From positions 6,696,001-6,760,000 of the forward strand of contig CM121343.1 in assembly GCA_051530055.1 (NCBI GenBank): a stretch of DNA of 64,000 bases, read 5' to 3'. The DNA is from Neoechinorhynchus agilis (taxonomy: Eukaryota; Acanthocephala). The notes below the pieces were generated by a model. It was not told the DNA's origin. It saw only the letters and a list, made by a program, of their open reading frames with translations, and made no database searches. Position numbers and translations under genes: made by a program. Positions 23,726 through 34,854 of this stretch are shown in pieces (the stretch's first letter is position 1; each line of letters opens with the position of its first letter).

Positions 23726-24410
23726 GCGGTTGTTTACTTTGGAGTGGATTACGAGTCCGGAGGGGGGTTTTAATGTCCGTTCTTGTTGGAAGTTCATTTT
23801 AAGTTCTGATGTTGGAGAAAGTGGGGAAGTATTGAAAAGGGAACGTGGGCTTAGGGAAGTGCTGCTCAGTGGATTTCGACAAATAAACCTGGAGCGATGA
23901 TCAATTTCTAAGTTGACTAAAAAATAGAAATGGTTCATTGATCAACCGCTTAACTACAAAACAACAAATTAAGAGCAAATCTTGGAGATCTGTGAGCGCT
24001 GTGCAATGTCCGATGATCGCTGTTTCGTAAAAATTGTTAGATGGTCATAACTTAAATCTTTAACTGTGAGTTTTTAATGACCGATTGACTCCCGATGCGA
24101 AAAGGGATGAATTTAGACTTGTGGAATGGATTGGTACCATGAGTAACGCATTCTAAGAAATGTTCAATGATCAAACTTAATGCGCAATTGTTCAATTTTA
24201 GAAAAGAAGCGAATATTCTTGTTGAAGCTGCTAAAATTTCCTTTTTTTATAAGAATCGATCTAGAAATAATTTTTCAGTCCAAAATACATTACGTCTGCA
24301 ACCTAAGAAAGAAGTTTGTCTCAGCTCTGCGCCATATATCCGGTCTTTTTGTGTTAGAAATTATCCGGTTGATCAAGAACTTTTCAAATCTAAGACTTTT
24401 TTAATATCGA
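23726..24410. other. Right flank of the satellite and ETNK upstream region
   Basis: About 23,726-23,900 is the right arm of the satellite-carrying element (GGGGAAGTATTGAAAAGGGA shared with 5.4 kb). About 23,940-24,410 is the upstream region of the ethanolamine kinase gene and should hold its promoter. No TATA or initiator could be assigned confidently. Short open frames at 24,167-24,404 lack motifs. Confidence 0.4.
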
Positions 24411-24411
24411 A

Positions 24412-27400
24412 ATGTTGATGATGACATCATCTGATATAATCAATCTATGCAGATCGATTTTTCCCGATCTCAATGATTGGACGGTCAAGGTGTTAGATTC
24501 GAATAAGAAATCGAATGACCGCTTTTTGTTTAGAGCTTTACCGAAGGATCAACCAATAACCTATTCGGTGCTTTCTCAAAGGATAATAAACAAATAATCG
24601 TGATCAGATTCTTCGGTCACAGTACTCATCTTTTTATCGATAGAGATAGTGAAATACACTATTTGAAGGAATTAAACCGTCTTTCATTGGCTCCACGGAT
24701 ATACAAAAGGTTTCCAAACGCTCTGGTATATGGATTTATACCCGGTCGAACATTGGATCCACTCGATTTAAGTGATCCTAAAATAGGAAGGTAAATTTTA
24801 TTCGATCAGATTAAATATTAGTATTTTTTGAATTTTAGAGCTATTGCGAAAATGCTGGCTGTTCTTCATCAAGCTAAAGTTAATCCGTATAACTGCAACA
24901 CTGATCCTGTATTGATTAGTGGAATCGATCGATTTATCAATGTGTTGACGTACACCCTCTCTTGCAAACGACATTCCAAGTGAGTGAGAGGCACTTTCAT
25001 TACTCACAATGCAAAACATGTCTAAGCGAATCCGCTTGATCTTTAATTAACTTTTTTTTGGGTTTAAAAAGTAACGATTTATTCGGCAAAAACATATATA
25101 ATACTCTTTTTTCGTTTGCGTTATGAACCGCGACTTCTTTTTTTTTTGAATTTTTTGGAATTTCAAAAAAATCTATGTGCCTAGTTTTAGATTTTACTGG
25201 AATAACAACATAGATTTCGTGACTGTTCATTTCGAAATAATCAAAACAAATTGCTCTTAGATCGAATTTGGCATTCTAGGTCTTTAAAACTGTCATGAAT
25301 CCAAGTTGATTTGTTAGCATTTTGTCTTAGGCTTAAATTAAGGAAATGATACATTTGCACTCTAAATAATGAGTGAAATGCTTCCTTTGCTATCGATTTT
25401 TATCTGCTTTGCTTGTTTCCCTCCAGTCATAAACGCATTTTCTTAAAGTGCTCTTTATTTTCTCTGTATAACGTGAAAAGTGTCAGACGCAAATGATTTT
25501 TGTTCCCACAATTTTCTAAATTGTTTTAAAAACTTATTTACAAATCAAGCACGAATTTCATTAAAACTTTCTGAAGCATAAACTCATCATCTTCAATTTT
25601 TCGTTGAAGTAATGCGTCTCACATGGGCAATCAATACAATATTTAAGAAGTGCCCTCCATCTTTTTTGGCCTTATTATTAAAGAGGAAATCAATCTTATC
25701 TTAATCCAACGATTTACCACTCTTAAAATGTTTTACCATGAATAGATAAATGAATTTATTGAACACACAAATAACAAATTTTAGGAAATGGAGATTTTCC
25801 CAAATCGTGAATTTATATGAAAGGGGAGAAGGAACTCGTAGATTTAATTCCAAACACCTGTTGCTCTTCATAAATAAGAGCACTTTGTGATTGATATGCC
25901 CCTTGTGCTGGCGAAAATACTCAAATATGATCATTATGAACGTTTTCTAACTTACCGTGATCTAAACAATTTCTTTATCTGAACGATTTATTTTTGGCTG
26001 TGATTTGTAACTTCATGCATACCAAGATCTCAATTTCAAACAAAGAAATTTTTAAGCTTTGTCATATTTTATCAAATTAATCATGTAATTGTAAAGCTTA
26101 TATCAATTCCTTTGAAGCCTTTGTATTTTTGAGACCTGTGGTAAACATAATCACGGGCATGGTTAGAATTTTTTATTTAAATTTAAGTTATTGCAATGTT
26201 CTCTACAGGTCTAATTCTATCATCCTGAGTGATTTTCTATCGATGATTTGAATTTTTTATTTAAATTTAAGTTACATCAATTTTCATCACAGGTCTAATT
26301 CTATCATCCTGAATAATTTTCTATCGATGATTAGAATTATTGATTTAAATTTAAGTTATATCAATTTTCACCACAGGTTTAATTCTATCATCCCTACTGA
26401 TTTTCTATCGATGATTTGAATTTTTTATTAAAATTTAAGTTATATCAATTTTCACCACAGGTTTAATTCTATTATCCCTACTGATTTTCTATCGATGATT
26501 TGAATTTTTTATTTAAATTTAAGTTACATCAATTTTAACCACAGGTCTAATTCTATCATCCCTACTGATTTTCTATCGATGATTTGAATTTTTTATTTAA
26601 ATTTTAGTTACATCAATTTTCACCACGGGTCTAATTCTATCATCCTGAGTGATTTTCTATCGATGATTAGAATTTTTGATTTAAATTTAAGTTACATCAA
26701 TTTTAACCACAGGTCTAATTCTATCATCCTGAATAATTTTCTATCGATGATTAGAATTATTGATTTAAATTTAAGTTACATCAATTTTAACCACAGGTCT
26801 AATTCTATCATCCCACTGATTTTCTATCTATGAATGGATTTTTTTATTTAAATTTAAGTTATATCAATTTTCACCACAGGTTTAATTCTATCATCCCTAC
26901 TGATTTTCTATCTATGAATGGAATTTTTTATTTAAATTTAAGTTATATCAATTTTACCACAGGTTTAATTCTATCATCCCTACTGATTTTCTATCGATGA
27001 TTTGAATTTTTTATTTAAATTTAAGTTACATCAATTTTCACCACAGGTCTAATTCTATCATCCTGAATAATTTTCTATCGATGATTAGAATTATTGATTT
27101 AAATTTAAGTTACATCAATTTTAACCACAGGTCTAATTCTATCATCCCTACTGATTTTCTATCGATGATTAGAATTTTTTATTTAAATTTAAGTTATATC
27201 AATTTTCACCACAGGTCTAATTCTATCATCCCTACTGATTTTCTATCTATGAATGGATTTTTTTATTTAAATTTAAGTTATATCAATTTTCACCACAGGT
27301 TTAATTCTATCATCCCTACTGATTTTCTATCTATGATTAGAATTTTTGATTTAAATTTAAGTTATATCAATTTTCACCACAGGTTTAATTCTATCATCCC

Positions 27401-30400
27401 TACTGATTTTCTATCTATGAATGGAATTTTTTATTTAAATTTAAGTTACATCAATTTTCACCACAGTCTAATTCTATCATCCTGAATAATTTTCTATCGA
27501 TGATTAGAATTATTGATTTAAATTTAAGTTACATCAATTTTAACCACAGGTCTAATTCTATCATCCCTACTGATTTTCTATCGATGATTAGAATTTTTTA
27601 TTTAAATTTAAGTTATATCAATTTTCACTACAGGTCTAATTCTATCATCCTGAGTGATTTTCTATCGATGATTTGAATTTTTTATTTAAATTTAAGTTAC
27701 ATCAATTTTAACCACAGGTCTAATTCTATCATCCCGAATGATTTTCTATCTGTGATTAGAATTTTTGATTTAAATTTAAGTTATATCAATTTTCACCACA
27801 GGTTTAATTCTATCATCCTGAGTAATTTTCTATCTATTAATAGAATTTTTTATTTAAATTTAAGTTATATCAATTTTCACCACAGGTTTAATTTTATCAT
27901 CCCTACTGATTTTCTATCTATGAATGGAATTTTTTATTTAAATTTTAGTTATATCAATTTTCACCACAGGTTTAATTCTATCATCCCTACTGTTTTTCTA
28001 TCTATGAATAGAATTTTTTTATTTAAATTTAAGTTATATCAATTTTCACCAATGGTTTAATTCTATCATCCCTACTGATTTTCTATCTATGAATAGAATT
28101 TTTTTATTTAAATTTTAGTTATCAATTTTCACCACAGGTTTAATTCTATCATCCTGAGTAATTTTCTATCTATGATTAGAATTTTTGATTTAAATTTTAG
28201 TTATATCAATTTTCACCACAGGTTTAATTTTATCATCCCTACTGATTTTCTATCTATGAATGGAATTTTTTATTTAAATTTTAGTTATATCAATTTTCAC
28301 CACAGGTTTAATTCTATCATCTCTATTGATTTTCATCAATTTTCACCACGGGTTTAATTCTATCATCCCTACTGATTTTCTATCGATGATTAGAATTTTT
28401 GATTTAAATTTAAGTTATATCAATTTTCACCACAGGTTTAATTCTATCATCCTGAGTAATTTTCTATCGATGATTAGAATTTTTGATTTAAATTTAAGTT
28501 ACATCAATTTTAACCACAGGTCTAATTCTATCATCCCTACTGATTTTCTATCTATGAATGGATTTTTTTATTTAAATTTAAGTTATATCAATTTTCACCA
28601 CAGGTTTAATTCTATCATCCCTACTGATTTTCTATCTATGAATGGAATTTTTTATTTAAATTTTAGTTATATCAATTTTCACCACAGGTTTAATTCTATC
28701 ATCTCTACTGATTTTCTATTGATGATTTGAATTTTTTATTTAAATTTTAGTTATATCAATGTTCACCACAGGTTTAATTCTATCATTCCTACTGATTTTC
28801 TATCTATGAGGTACTTGGTCGCTTTTTTCTGAGTTGTAATTTTTTCTATCGTGTCCTTAAAGTTGGTTTCTTTGCGTACATTAACGTACTACTAAAAATC
28901 GATGCAATGATTTATTTCCTTATTCTTCAGCTCGTCTAGTTTCTACTCTTGATAATTACAAATCCGGAAAAAACTGCAATCGAACAAGGTTTTTCTAAAT
29001 AGCATTCGCGATGCTTTTACTTTTTTTAGACAAGAAATGTCGACATTTATTTTTACGTTCGATAGATCTCTTCGATTGACTTTGGATTCAATCTTATACA
29101 GTAGCGTCAATGATCCATTCCATAGAGCTGAAGATGGTTAATTTAACCGCTTAGAATAGAATGTATACTTTTTAAGTATCTCTTAATATAATTGAGCGAA
29201 ATATAACTTATTTCACCACAGTAAATTTTTCTAGGATGGTAATGGCATTAGTACTGTATAATTTGTCTTGCCGTCTAGCTAATGCATCGATTGCATGCAA
29301 ACAGGGACCAGAAAACGTGCCAGAAGATGCAGAAAGCTCCGTTCTGGAACCGTACACCTTAATATTATATTCGTTTTTCGGCTATCGAGTATGCTTGCAA
29401 TGGATTTTGTGCTTGAAGTTAAAACTTCTTTAATTGCAGACTACAGTTAGTAGAAACAAAAATATTAGAGAGCGTCTCTTACTCCGTAATGCTCGGGAAA
29501 CCGGATCAGGTCTTATGGATTTCCTTTTCTATGGCGTGTGTGCGCCCCATTTCCTTGCGGATTACTCGCTTCGCTTAACGATTTGTAATCGCAAAATGCT
29601 TTAAAGTTCCTCCTCTCCAAGCTGCTTTCATCGACTCACTCTTTGAATAGCAATTCAAGCGAAATCTTTGTTAAGATTTTTTTTATAATATCGATTAGTT
29701 GGTTACTAAGATTGAACATTACGATGGAGTTCGCCCAAGAAATCTAACACCTTATTGTAGAGGTTTGAAATTAGCCTCGACTTTAAAATGATAAATTATG
29801 AGTAAATAGCCTAGCTTATGGTGTCGGACGGGGAATAGTAATAGGGCTCAAACTATTTCTAATGGTTTTATATTTATTTACACTTTATTTGTTAAACGAA
29901 ATGCGGGATATTAAATTCTGATTTTTTTCTCCGTTTAGAGAATGTAAGTATGAAACGTTGTGATATTAGGCATCGATACGCTACAGACGAAGCTCATAAT
30001 TTTAAGAGATAGTCAAAATTTATCTCTATGGAGGTTAAGAGATACTACTGAGAACACAGAAATTAAGTATAGTATGCGATTTTACTTGGCTTTAGTGAAT
30101 TTTATGGATTTTCTTGGTTGAGTACATGGTGTTGAGTTTTTCTTATGTCCATAAGAGTAAATGGATGTCCCTTGAGTAGGCGTAAATGGAGATGGTGACA
30201 AATGCTTTACTCATCATCTTCGTACACTTTATATCCCTTAGGCGCATCTTTTTTCTTTACTTTTATTGTACCTTTTTGCATACTTTTTTTGTTTTGATCT
30301 CGATAAATTGACTTGAACGACAAAAAACCCCTAGAAAAAACAAAATTGTACAAATTTCCCTTTTTTACTTTGTAGCCTAAGTCGCCCGGATCGTCGACAT

Positions 30401-31562
30401 GAACATAAGCTCTCAATTGAATTTCTAACAGACTTGATTGGACCTAATTTATTTGTGCCACGCACGATATTATTTTGGGTGTTGTTTGTTCAATATTCGA
30501 TATTGAGATTAAAGTGTGTCTCTTCATTAGGGGGGTCGTCTGCAAACTACTAAAAATTCAGCGATCCCAAATGTTTTTCTCATGCGCAAAAATGCTGTCT
30601 CATGCTCTTCGCAGCGTTTCTTGCTTCCACAGCCGCCGAATAGCTCCGCAAACCACCAGTTCTCCAAGACTGCAGACAAACAGTGAGTGGTGGCACCACC
30701 AGCAAAAGAGAGCGGGAAAGGGTTTTCGCCAACATCGCTAGAATGCACAAGAATACTCGCTCGCTACTTTGCGCCGTGATAAGTGTGTATGTGTATACAT
30801 GTTCGTGGTGTCACACTCCACAATTCTCATGTTGGATGTATAGTTCCGCTCCTCTGCTCACAAATACACTTATTTAGACGTATCCATGATTTCGCCGAAG
30901 GTCTTTGTAGCCATGGACGCTCCGTACTTGAAGTTCTCCGGAAAAGACCTTCAACTGAGACAGTCTTCTGTCATAATGATCTTTTGGCCAAAAATATTAT
31001 CCTACCGCCAAACTGTTCGACTAATCAAAACAACCACGAACACTTTAATGTCCATTTCATCGACTATGAGTACTCGGGCTATAATTTCGCTGCTTACGAT
31101 ATCGCAAATCATTTGAACGAATATGCAGGTGCGGTGTGATGGTGCTCCAAAGATGATAAATTGATCTTATTTTATGCCTATAAAGGAATGGATGATGCGA
31201 ATTTCGATTTGATCCCAACTGGCCAGGCCATTGTCGATTGGTGCCGCAATTACTCCGAATTTGAACCTCGGGTCAAATCCGTTGATAATCTCGTAAATGA
31301 TGTTAAATTGTTTATGCCCGTAGGGTTCAGAGTATTGAATTTTGAGCACACCTGAACACTTTAATTTGAATAGATATCACACTTATTCTGGTCAATCTGG
31401 TCGCTGCTTCAACATTTTAATTCATCTAAAGGATTTGACTTCCTCAGGTTGGTATTGTTAAAAACCAAAAAAAAGGACCATCAATCATGAACGCATCCTT
31501 TTCTTAGTTACGCAATGGCACGCTATGAGTTGTTCAGAACTCAATGGAAAATGGGAAACTGA
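24412..31562 (+). CDS. ETNK: Ethanolamine kinase (choline/ethanolamine kinase family)
   Basis: Seven exons: 24,412-24,489; 24,534-24,790; 24,839-24,979; 30,878-31,128; 31,186-31,319; 31,374-31,447; 31,508-31,562. All phases agree and give 329 residues. Introns are 44-60 nt except the third, 5.9 kb. Family signatures in order: STNNLFGAF near the ATP-binding start, IVIRFFGHST, FIPGRTLDP, the catalytic Brenner loop VFCHNDLLAKNII, then FIDYEYSGYNFAAYDIANH-NE, SHLFWSIWSLL and FDFLSYAMARY. FIDYEYSGYN with HNDLL-KNI fits ethanolamine kinases best. The enzyme makes phosphoethanolamine, the first step of the CDP-ethanolamine route to phosphatidylethanolamine, in the cytosol. It is somewhat shorter than vertebrate homologues, mainly between motifs and at the N terminus. 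Confidence 0.92.
24980..26158 (+). other. Proximal part of the 5.9-kb ETNK intron
   Basis: Starts with donor GTGAGT at 24,980. AT-rich with no conserved coding exon on either strand. Minus-strand open frames near 25,000-25,230 and 25,701-25,934 lack motifs and splice context. Confidence 0.5.
26160..28810. repeat. 84-bp intronic satellite, about 31 copies
   Basis: The monomer is 84 bp, anchored by TTTAAATTTAAGTTATATCA, TTTTCACCACAGGT and TTCTATCATCC. Because 84 is divisible by three, one plus-strand frame stays open over several copies at a time, giving 28-residue repeats (NLSYINFHHR, NSIIPTDFLS). Scattered 1-bp indels break it repeatedly, and it lies inside an ETNK intron, so the open frame is probably incidental. 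Every unit carries ATCAATTTTCACCACAG|GT, resembling an acceptor directly followed by a donor dinucleotide. Confidence 0.95.
28811..29230 (+). other. ETNK intron between satellite and nested exons
   Basis: No coding or repeat feature recognised, apart from a last decayed repeat-like TTTCACCACAGTAAATTTTT at about 29,210 that ends in CTAG just before a candidate exon. Confidence 0.4.
29236..29604 (+). CDS. Putative nested gene fragment in the ETNK intron
   Basis: A first exon to 29,388 (ATG at 29,236 after TTTTTCTAG-G) is joined by a 51-nt intron (GTATGC...AATTGCAG) in phase 0 to 29,440-29,604, which ends in TAA. The first exon gives MALVLYNLSCRLANA and ESSVLEPYTLILYSFFGYR; the second is basic then hydrophobic (FLFYGVCAPHFLADY). 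A membrane protein is possible and the first exon weakly recalls MBOAT acyltransferases, but the expected GPF-RY motif does not follow, so I do not name it. An alternative is a cassette or terminal exon of ETNK itself. Confidence 0.35.
29605..30206. other. Intronic spacer
   Basis: AT-rich ETNK intron sequence between the two putative nested genes. No feature recognised. Confidence 0.4.
30207..30735 (-). CDS. Putative nested gene: small mitochondrial-targeted protein
   Basis: Minus strand, two exons: 30,735-30,631 and 30,443-30,207, joined in phase 0 across a 187-nt intron (GTGGAA...AAATTAG), giving 113 residues. The first exon is a classical mitochondrial presequence: MLAKTLSRSLLLVV, Arg-rich and amphipathic, with a cleavage-like LRSYSAA and no acidic residue. 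The second exon (RAYVHVDDPGDLGYKVKKGN, then a Lys-rich end KVKKKDAPKGYKVYEDDE) has coding character but no family I recognise. The GC-richer upstream sequence (30,736-30,800) could be its promoter. The first exon could instead run on to a stop at 30,580 if the chosen donor is wrong. Confidence 0.42.
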
Positions 31563-31725
31563 TGATAATATATTGTTTTTTCTTCTATAAAATCAAAATA
31601 AACAGATGATTATTGATTTTTTGAGGTTTTTGAACGGTTTATCATCGGAAACATGCGCATACATTGTAGATTCGTCATCCTGTTGAGGATTCAAAGTGTC
31701 GTCAATAAAACCTTCATTATTTCAT

Positions 31726-33212
31726 ATGCTATTGAGTTGCATAGGATCACGGAACTATGATCGGAAGCTTAAAAGTGATAATGAAACGATTTTGGACGAG
31801 AAACAGAATGAAGAAAAGCAAAGTGTTTTACTGAAGGGAAGTAGCAAAATAAAACGGAATGCAAAGGATGTGGATGGTTCAATCAACCGTCGCATGCGTC
31901 AATGTAAGAAAGATTACGAGCACACTTATCGACTGCTATTGTTGGGTAGCGGTGAAAGTGGCAAATCAACAATTGTAAAGCAAATGCAAATCTTGCACAA
32001 ACAAGGCTTTAGCGACGATGAACGTAGGCGGAAACTAGCTGACATCCATCGCAATGTTCTCGATGCAATGAATTCTATCTTGAAAGCAATGGACGAGCAA
32101 GTAAATGATGTTGAACTCCAAGACGAGGAGAAAAACCGACCATTAGTCGATTATGTCCTTAGAGCAAGCCAGGACATAAACTTCGAATACACATCCGAAT
32201 TTTTTCGAAATATTAAACAGCTATGGGCTGACGGCGGCGTCCAGGCTACGTTCAAACGATCTAGCGAGTATCAGTTAATCGATTGCGCAAAGTATTTTCT
32301 AGACAAAGTCGATCAATTGGCGATGCCTGATTATTTACCTGATGACCAAGATATTCTTAGATGTCGAACGCAAACTCAAGGTATCCATCAAGTCAAATTC
32401 GTTGTCGATAAAGTCAATTTTCACATGTTTGACGTCGGTGGACAACGATATGAGCGACGAAGATGGTGCCAATGCTTTCACGGAATCACTGCTATATTAT
32501 TCGTGAGTGCAATGAGCGACTATAATTTAAGTTTAGCGGAAGATAACAAACAAAATAGACTAAGAGAGTCTTTGAAATTATTCGATGAGGTTTGGAAGAA
32601 TAGGTTTCTTCAAGGAGTCTCAGTGATCTTATTCTTGAACAAACAAGACGTACTTGATGAAAAAATCAGTTCAGGAAATGCACCACTTGAAGAATACTTC
32701 CCCGAATATTCCCACTATATTGCAGGGGTTCTCTTGTGAGGTTAAAAATGGAGAGTCTCTACTTTAAATCAAGGCCCGGTGCAAAAGACCGCTTTGATAA
32801 TGACACTGCCGAAACAATAAGAGCCAAATTATTCATCAGGGAGATGTTTTTGGCAGCGAAATTTCAACCGCCAGGTATTGCTCCAAGCGGAACAAGTGGA
32901 AGTTGTGATCAACATCGCAGTTCCGGGCATCTGAGTACAGGAGGACCGAATACTGAACGTAGAAGATCCAGACAATGTTCGACACCCACCGATACAAATC
33001 ACAATTCACGAAAACGTGTATCCCAAATCACAATACCGGGGGCAGGGAGTTCTCATGCTCATGTAAGACCATCCATTTCATCCACCAATCCAATAAGGCA
33101 ATGTTATGCTCATTTCACATGTGCAGTCGATACGCAGAATATCCAAAGGATATTTAACGACGTCAAAAATACTATCCAGATAATAAATCTTAAGAACTAT
33201 GAACTCATTTGA
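31726..33212 (+). CDS. GNAS-like: G protein alpha subunit, Gs class
   Basis: Two exons, 31,726-32,735 and 32,774-33,212. The 38-nt intron (GTGAGG...ATCAAG) restores frame that otherwise breaks at 32,737, giving 482 residues against about 380 in human. The G motifs are intact: [13 protein letters not shown] (74-81), LRCRTQT switch I with the cholera-toxin Arg 214, DVGGQR with catalytic Gln 240, NKQD (305-308), and TCAVDT near the end. [14 protein letters not shown] and the C terminus NLKNYELI are diagnostic for Gs, which activates adenylyl cyclase. Unusual points are Tyr 242 in switch II (RYERRRW for RDERRKW), an insertion of about 76 Ser/Thr/Arg-rich residues just before the TCAV motif, and an N terminus MLLSCIGS in place of MGC-type. 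Confidence 0.88.
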
Positions 33213-34850
33213 TCGAGGACACCAATCGCCATCGATGCAAATAGATGAGCGCTGCAAGATCCTTGGTTACATGAGAAAGTGTGCTCGTGAGTGAATGTGA
33301 GTGGGCTTGTGTATAAGAATCGTTTTCGAGTGCGACTGTAACCGACGGAGTTTGTTTTTCAATTGGAATCGGCGTGAAAGGAATTTTTTTCATGATAATC
33401 AAATACACTTTGAAAACCGGAAAGCAATTGTGTAATAAGGTCTTTGAATAATTTATAAAATAGAAATATTGTACATTGAATTGGAAATAGAAGCATACAG
33501 GGCATGGGCAATCGCCGATAATCGTTCAGTGGGCCGTAAGGCCTAAAAAATTACTTAAGCGGTTCAAATCTTCATTCAAGTCAAAGGAGCAGACTAATAA
33601 AAAATATCGAGAGATTGTGTTGTAGTAGTTTAGTTGAATCAATCATCCTTGTTAAACGGCTAAAAACCTCGTTCTTAGAAATAGCGCTGGAAATGAGTTG
33701 TCGTTTGAACATTCAACTAAATTGTTCTACTCATATTAATCCTGCGCTTTGAAGGTTACATTTTAATCGCTTCCTTCAAGTTATCCTTTTATAAAGATTA
33801 AGTTTCGCAATTACTCGTAGTGGTTCGCCGTTTCATGGAGTAATACGTCTTGAATCGGTTCGTTTGAATGTTTAAATTAGATTCATTCGTCAATATCGCT
33901 TGAGCTGATCAACGCTAATACCACCAATATTGTAATTACTTATACATTGAATGGTATTTGTATCAATATTCTCTTGGAACTAAGCTCTAAGCTTCTTGGA
34001 CATTGTAAGTGATGCTCTAGAAAACAAACAAAACAGGTTTGGTTGAACAAGATAGCAACTTAAAAAAACTCAAAATGCCATAAAAATCACTTTTGTTGCA
34101 ACAGTTGATCATAAATTCATTAAAACTGCTCAAACTCAACATCCAATTTTTATAGAATATCTTTTGCAAGAATATCCCGAAATCTTTTTATATCTTAACA
34201 ATAAAATTATTATTCAAAAACAACGTAAAACTATAAATTTTCCAACCAAGCAGATTGACTCGGTAATTGGTGAGGTCGGACCAAGCACCGCATGATTTTT
34301 AACCAAGGTTGGAAAATGGTTGATCGCAACAACACTTAATGCAGCCAACTATTTTTATCTTAGAATCAGCGATTCAAGTAGGGAATGCTGATGCATTCTC
34401 GAGCAATAAAGATGTTTAAACGTTTCCATCGGAACTTTGAACTTTTGGGTATTAATTTTTTTTAAATGTTAGATAAAAATTGCCCAAGTCTACAATGAAG
34501 TGTCAGTGAGTTGGGTCTTTAATAGTGTTTGAAGATTGAATCGTTGGTGATTGTTTATGGCGTAAAAATAAAAAGAATTTATTAAATCCGATATTTCGGC
34601 ACACAACCTTGGGCCTTTATCAAGGTTGGTTAAGTGGTCTACTCGAGTGTGATTTTTTGAAATATCCAGGATGAATGAAGATTACATTTAAGTCGGTGTT
34701 ACTGCAAAATGGAGCAGTAATAACAAATAAGTTCGGACTTTACATAGAACAATTTTTAATGATTTAAGCTAATGAATGATAACTAGTAAGCGCAGATTTT
34801 AAGACATCGACAATTCCAATAGCAATATCATAAGAGCGAACGGGTTTGAA
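33213..34850. other. Intergenic; dispersed-repeat copy at 34.58-34.63 kb
   Basis: No gene was recognised. At about 34,583-34,630 AAATCCGATATTTCGGCACA followed by CAACCTTGGGCCTTTATCAA is a full copy of the dispersed family found at 41.2, 42.2 and 52.2 kb (same strand) and 8.8 and 39.9 kb (opposite). On the minus strand it reads TTGATAA, AGGC...GCC, GAAATATC. Confidence 0.5.
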
Positions 34851-34854
34851 ATTG

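Noticed and set aside
24412-24597. Separate 61-codon protein at the ETNK start
   Set aside because: Only its first 26 codons are used. A 44-nt intron at 24,490-24,533 joins them to the next exon with clear kinase similarity.
27081-28730. Repeat-protein genes of 100-134 codons
   Set aside because: They are reading frames through the 84-bp satellite inside an ETNK intron. The frame is broken by indels and no start or splice context is shared.
29236-29604. MBOAT acyltransferase gene
   Set aside because: The first exon resembles the region before the GPF-RY motif, but the joined second exon does not supply that motif.
32737-32760. G-alpha-s as a frameshifted pseudogene
   Set aside because: A canonical 38-nt GT-AG intron in the right phase restores the frame and the family similarity.
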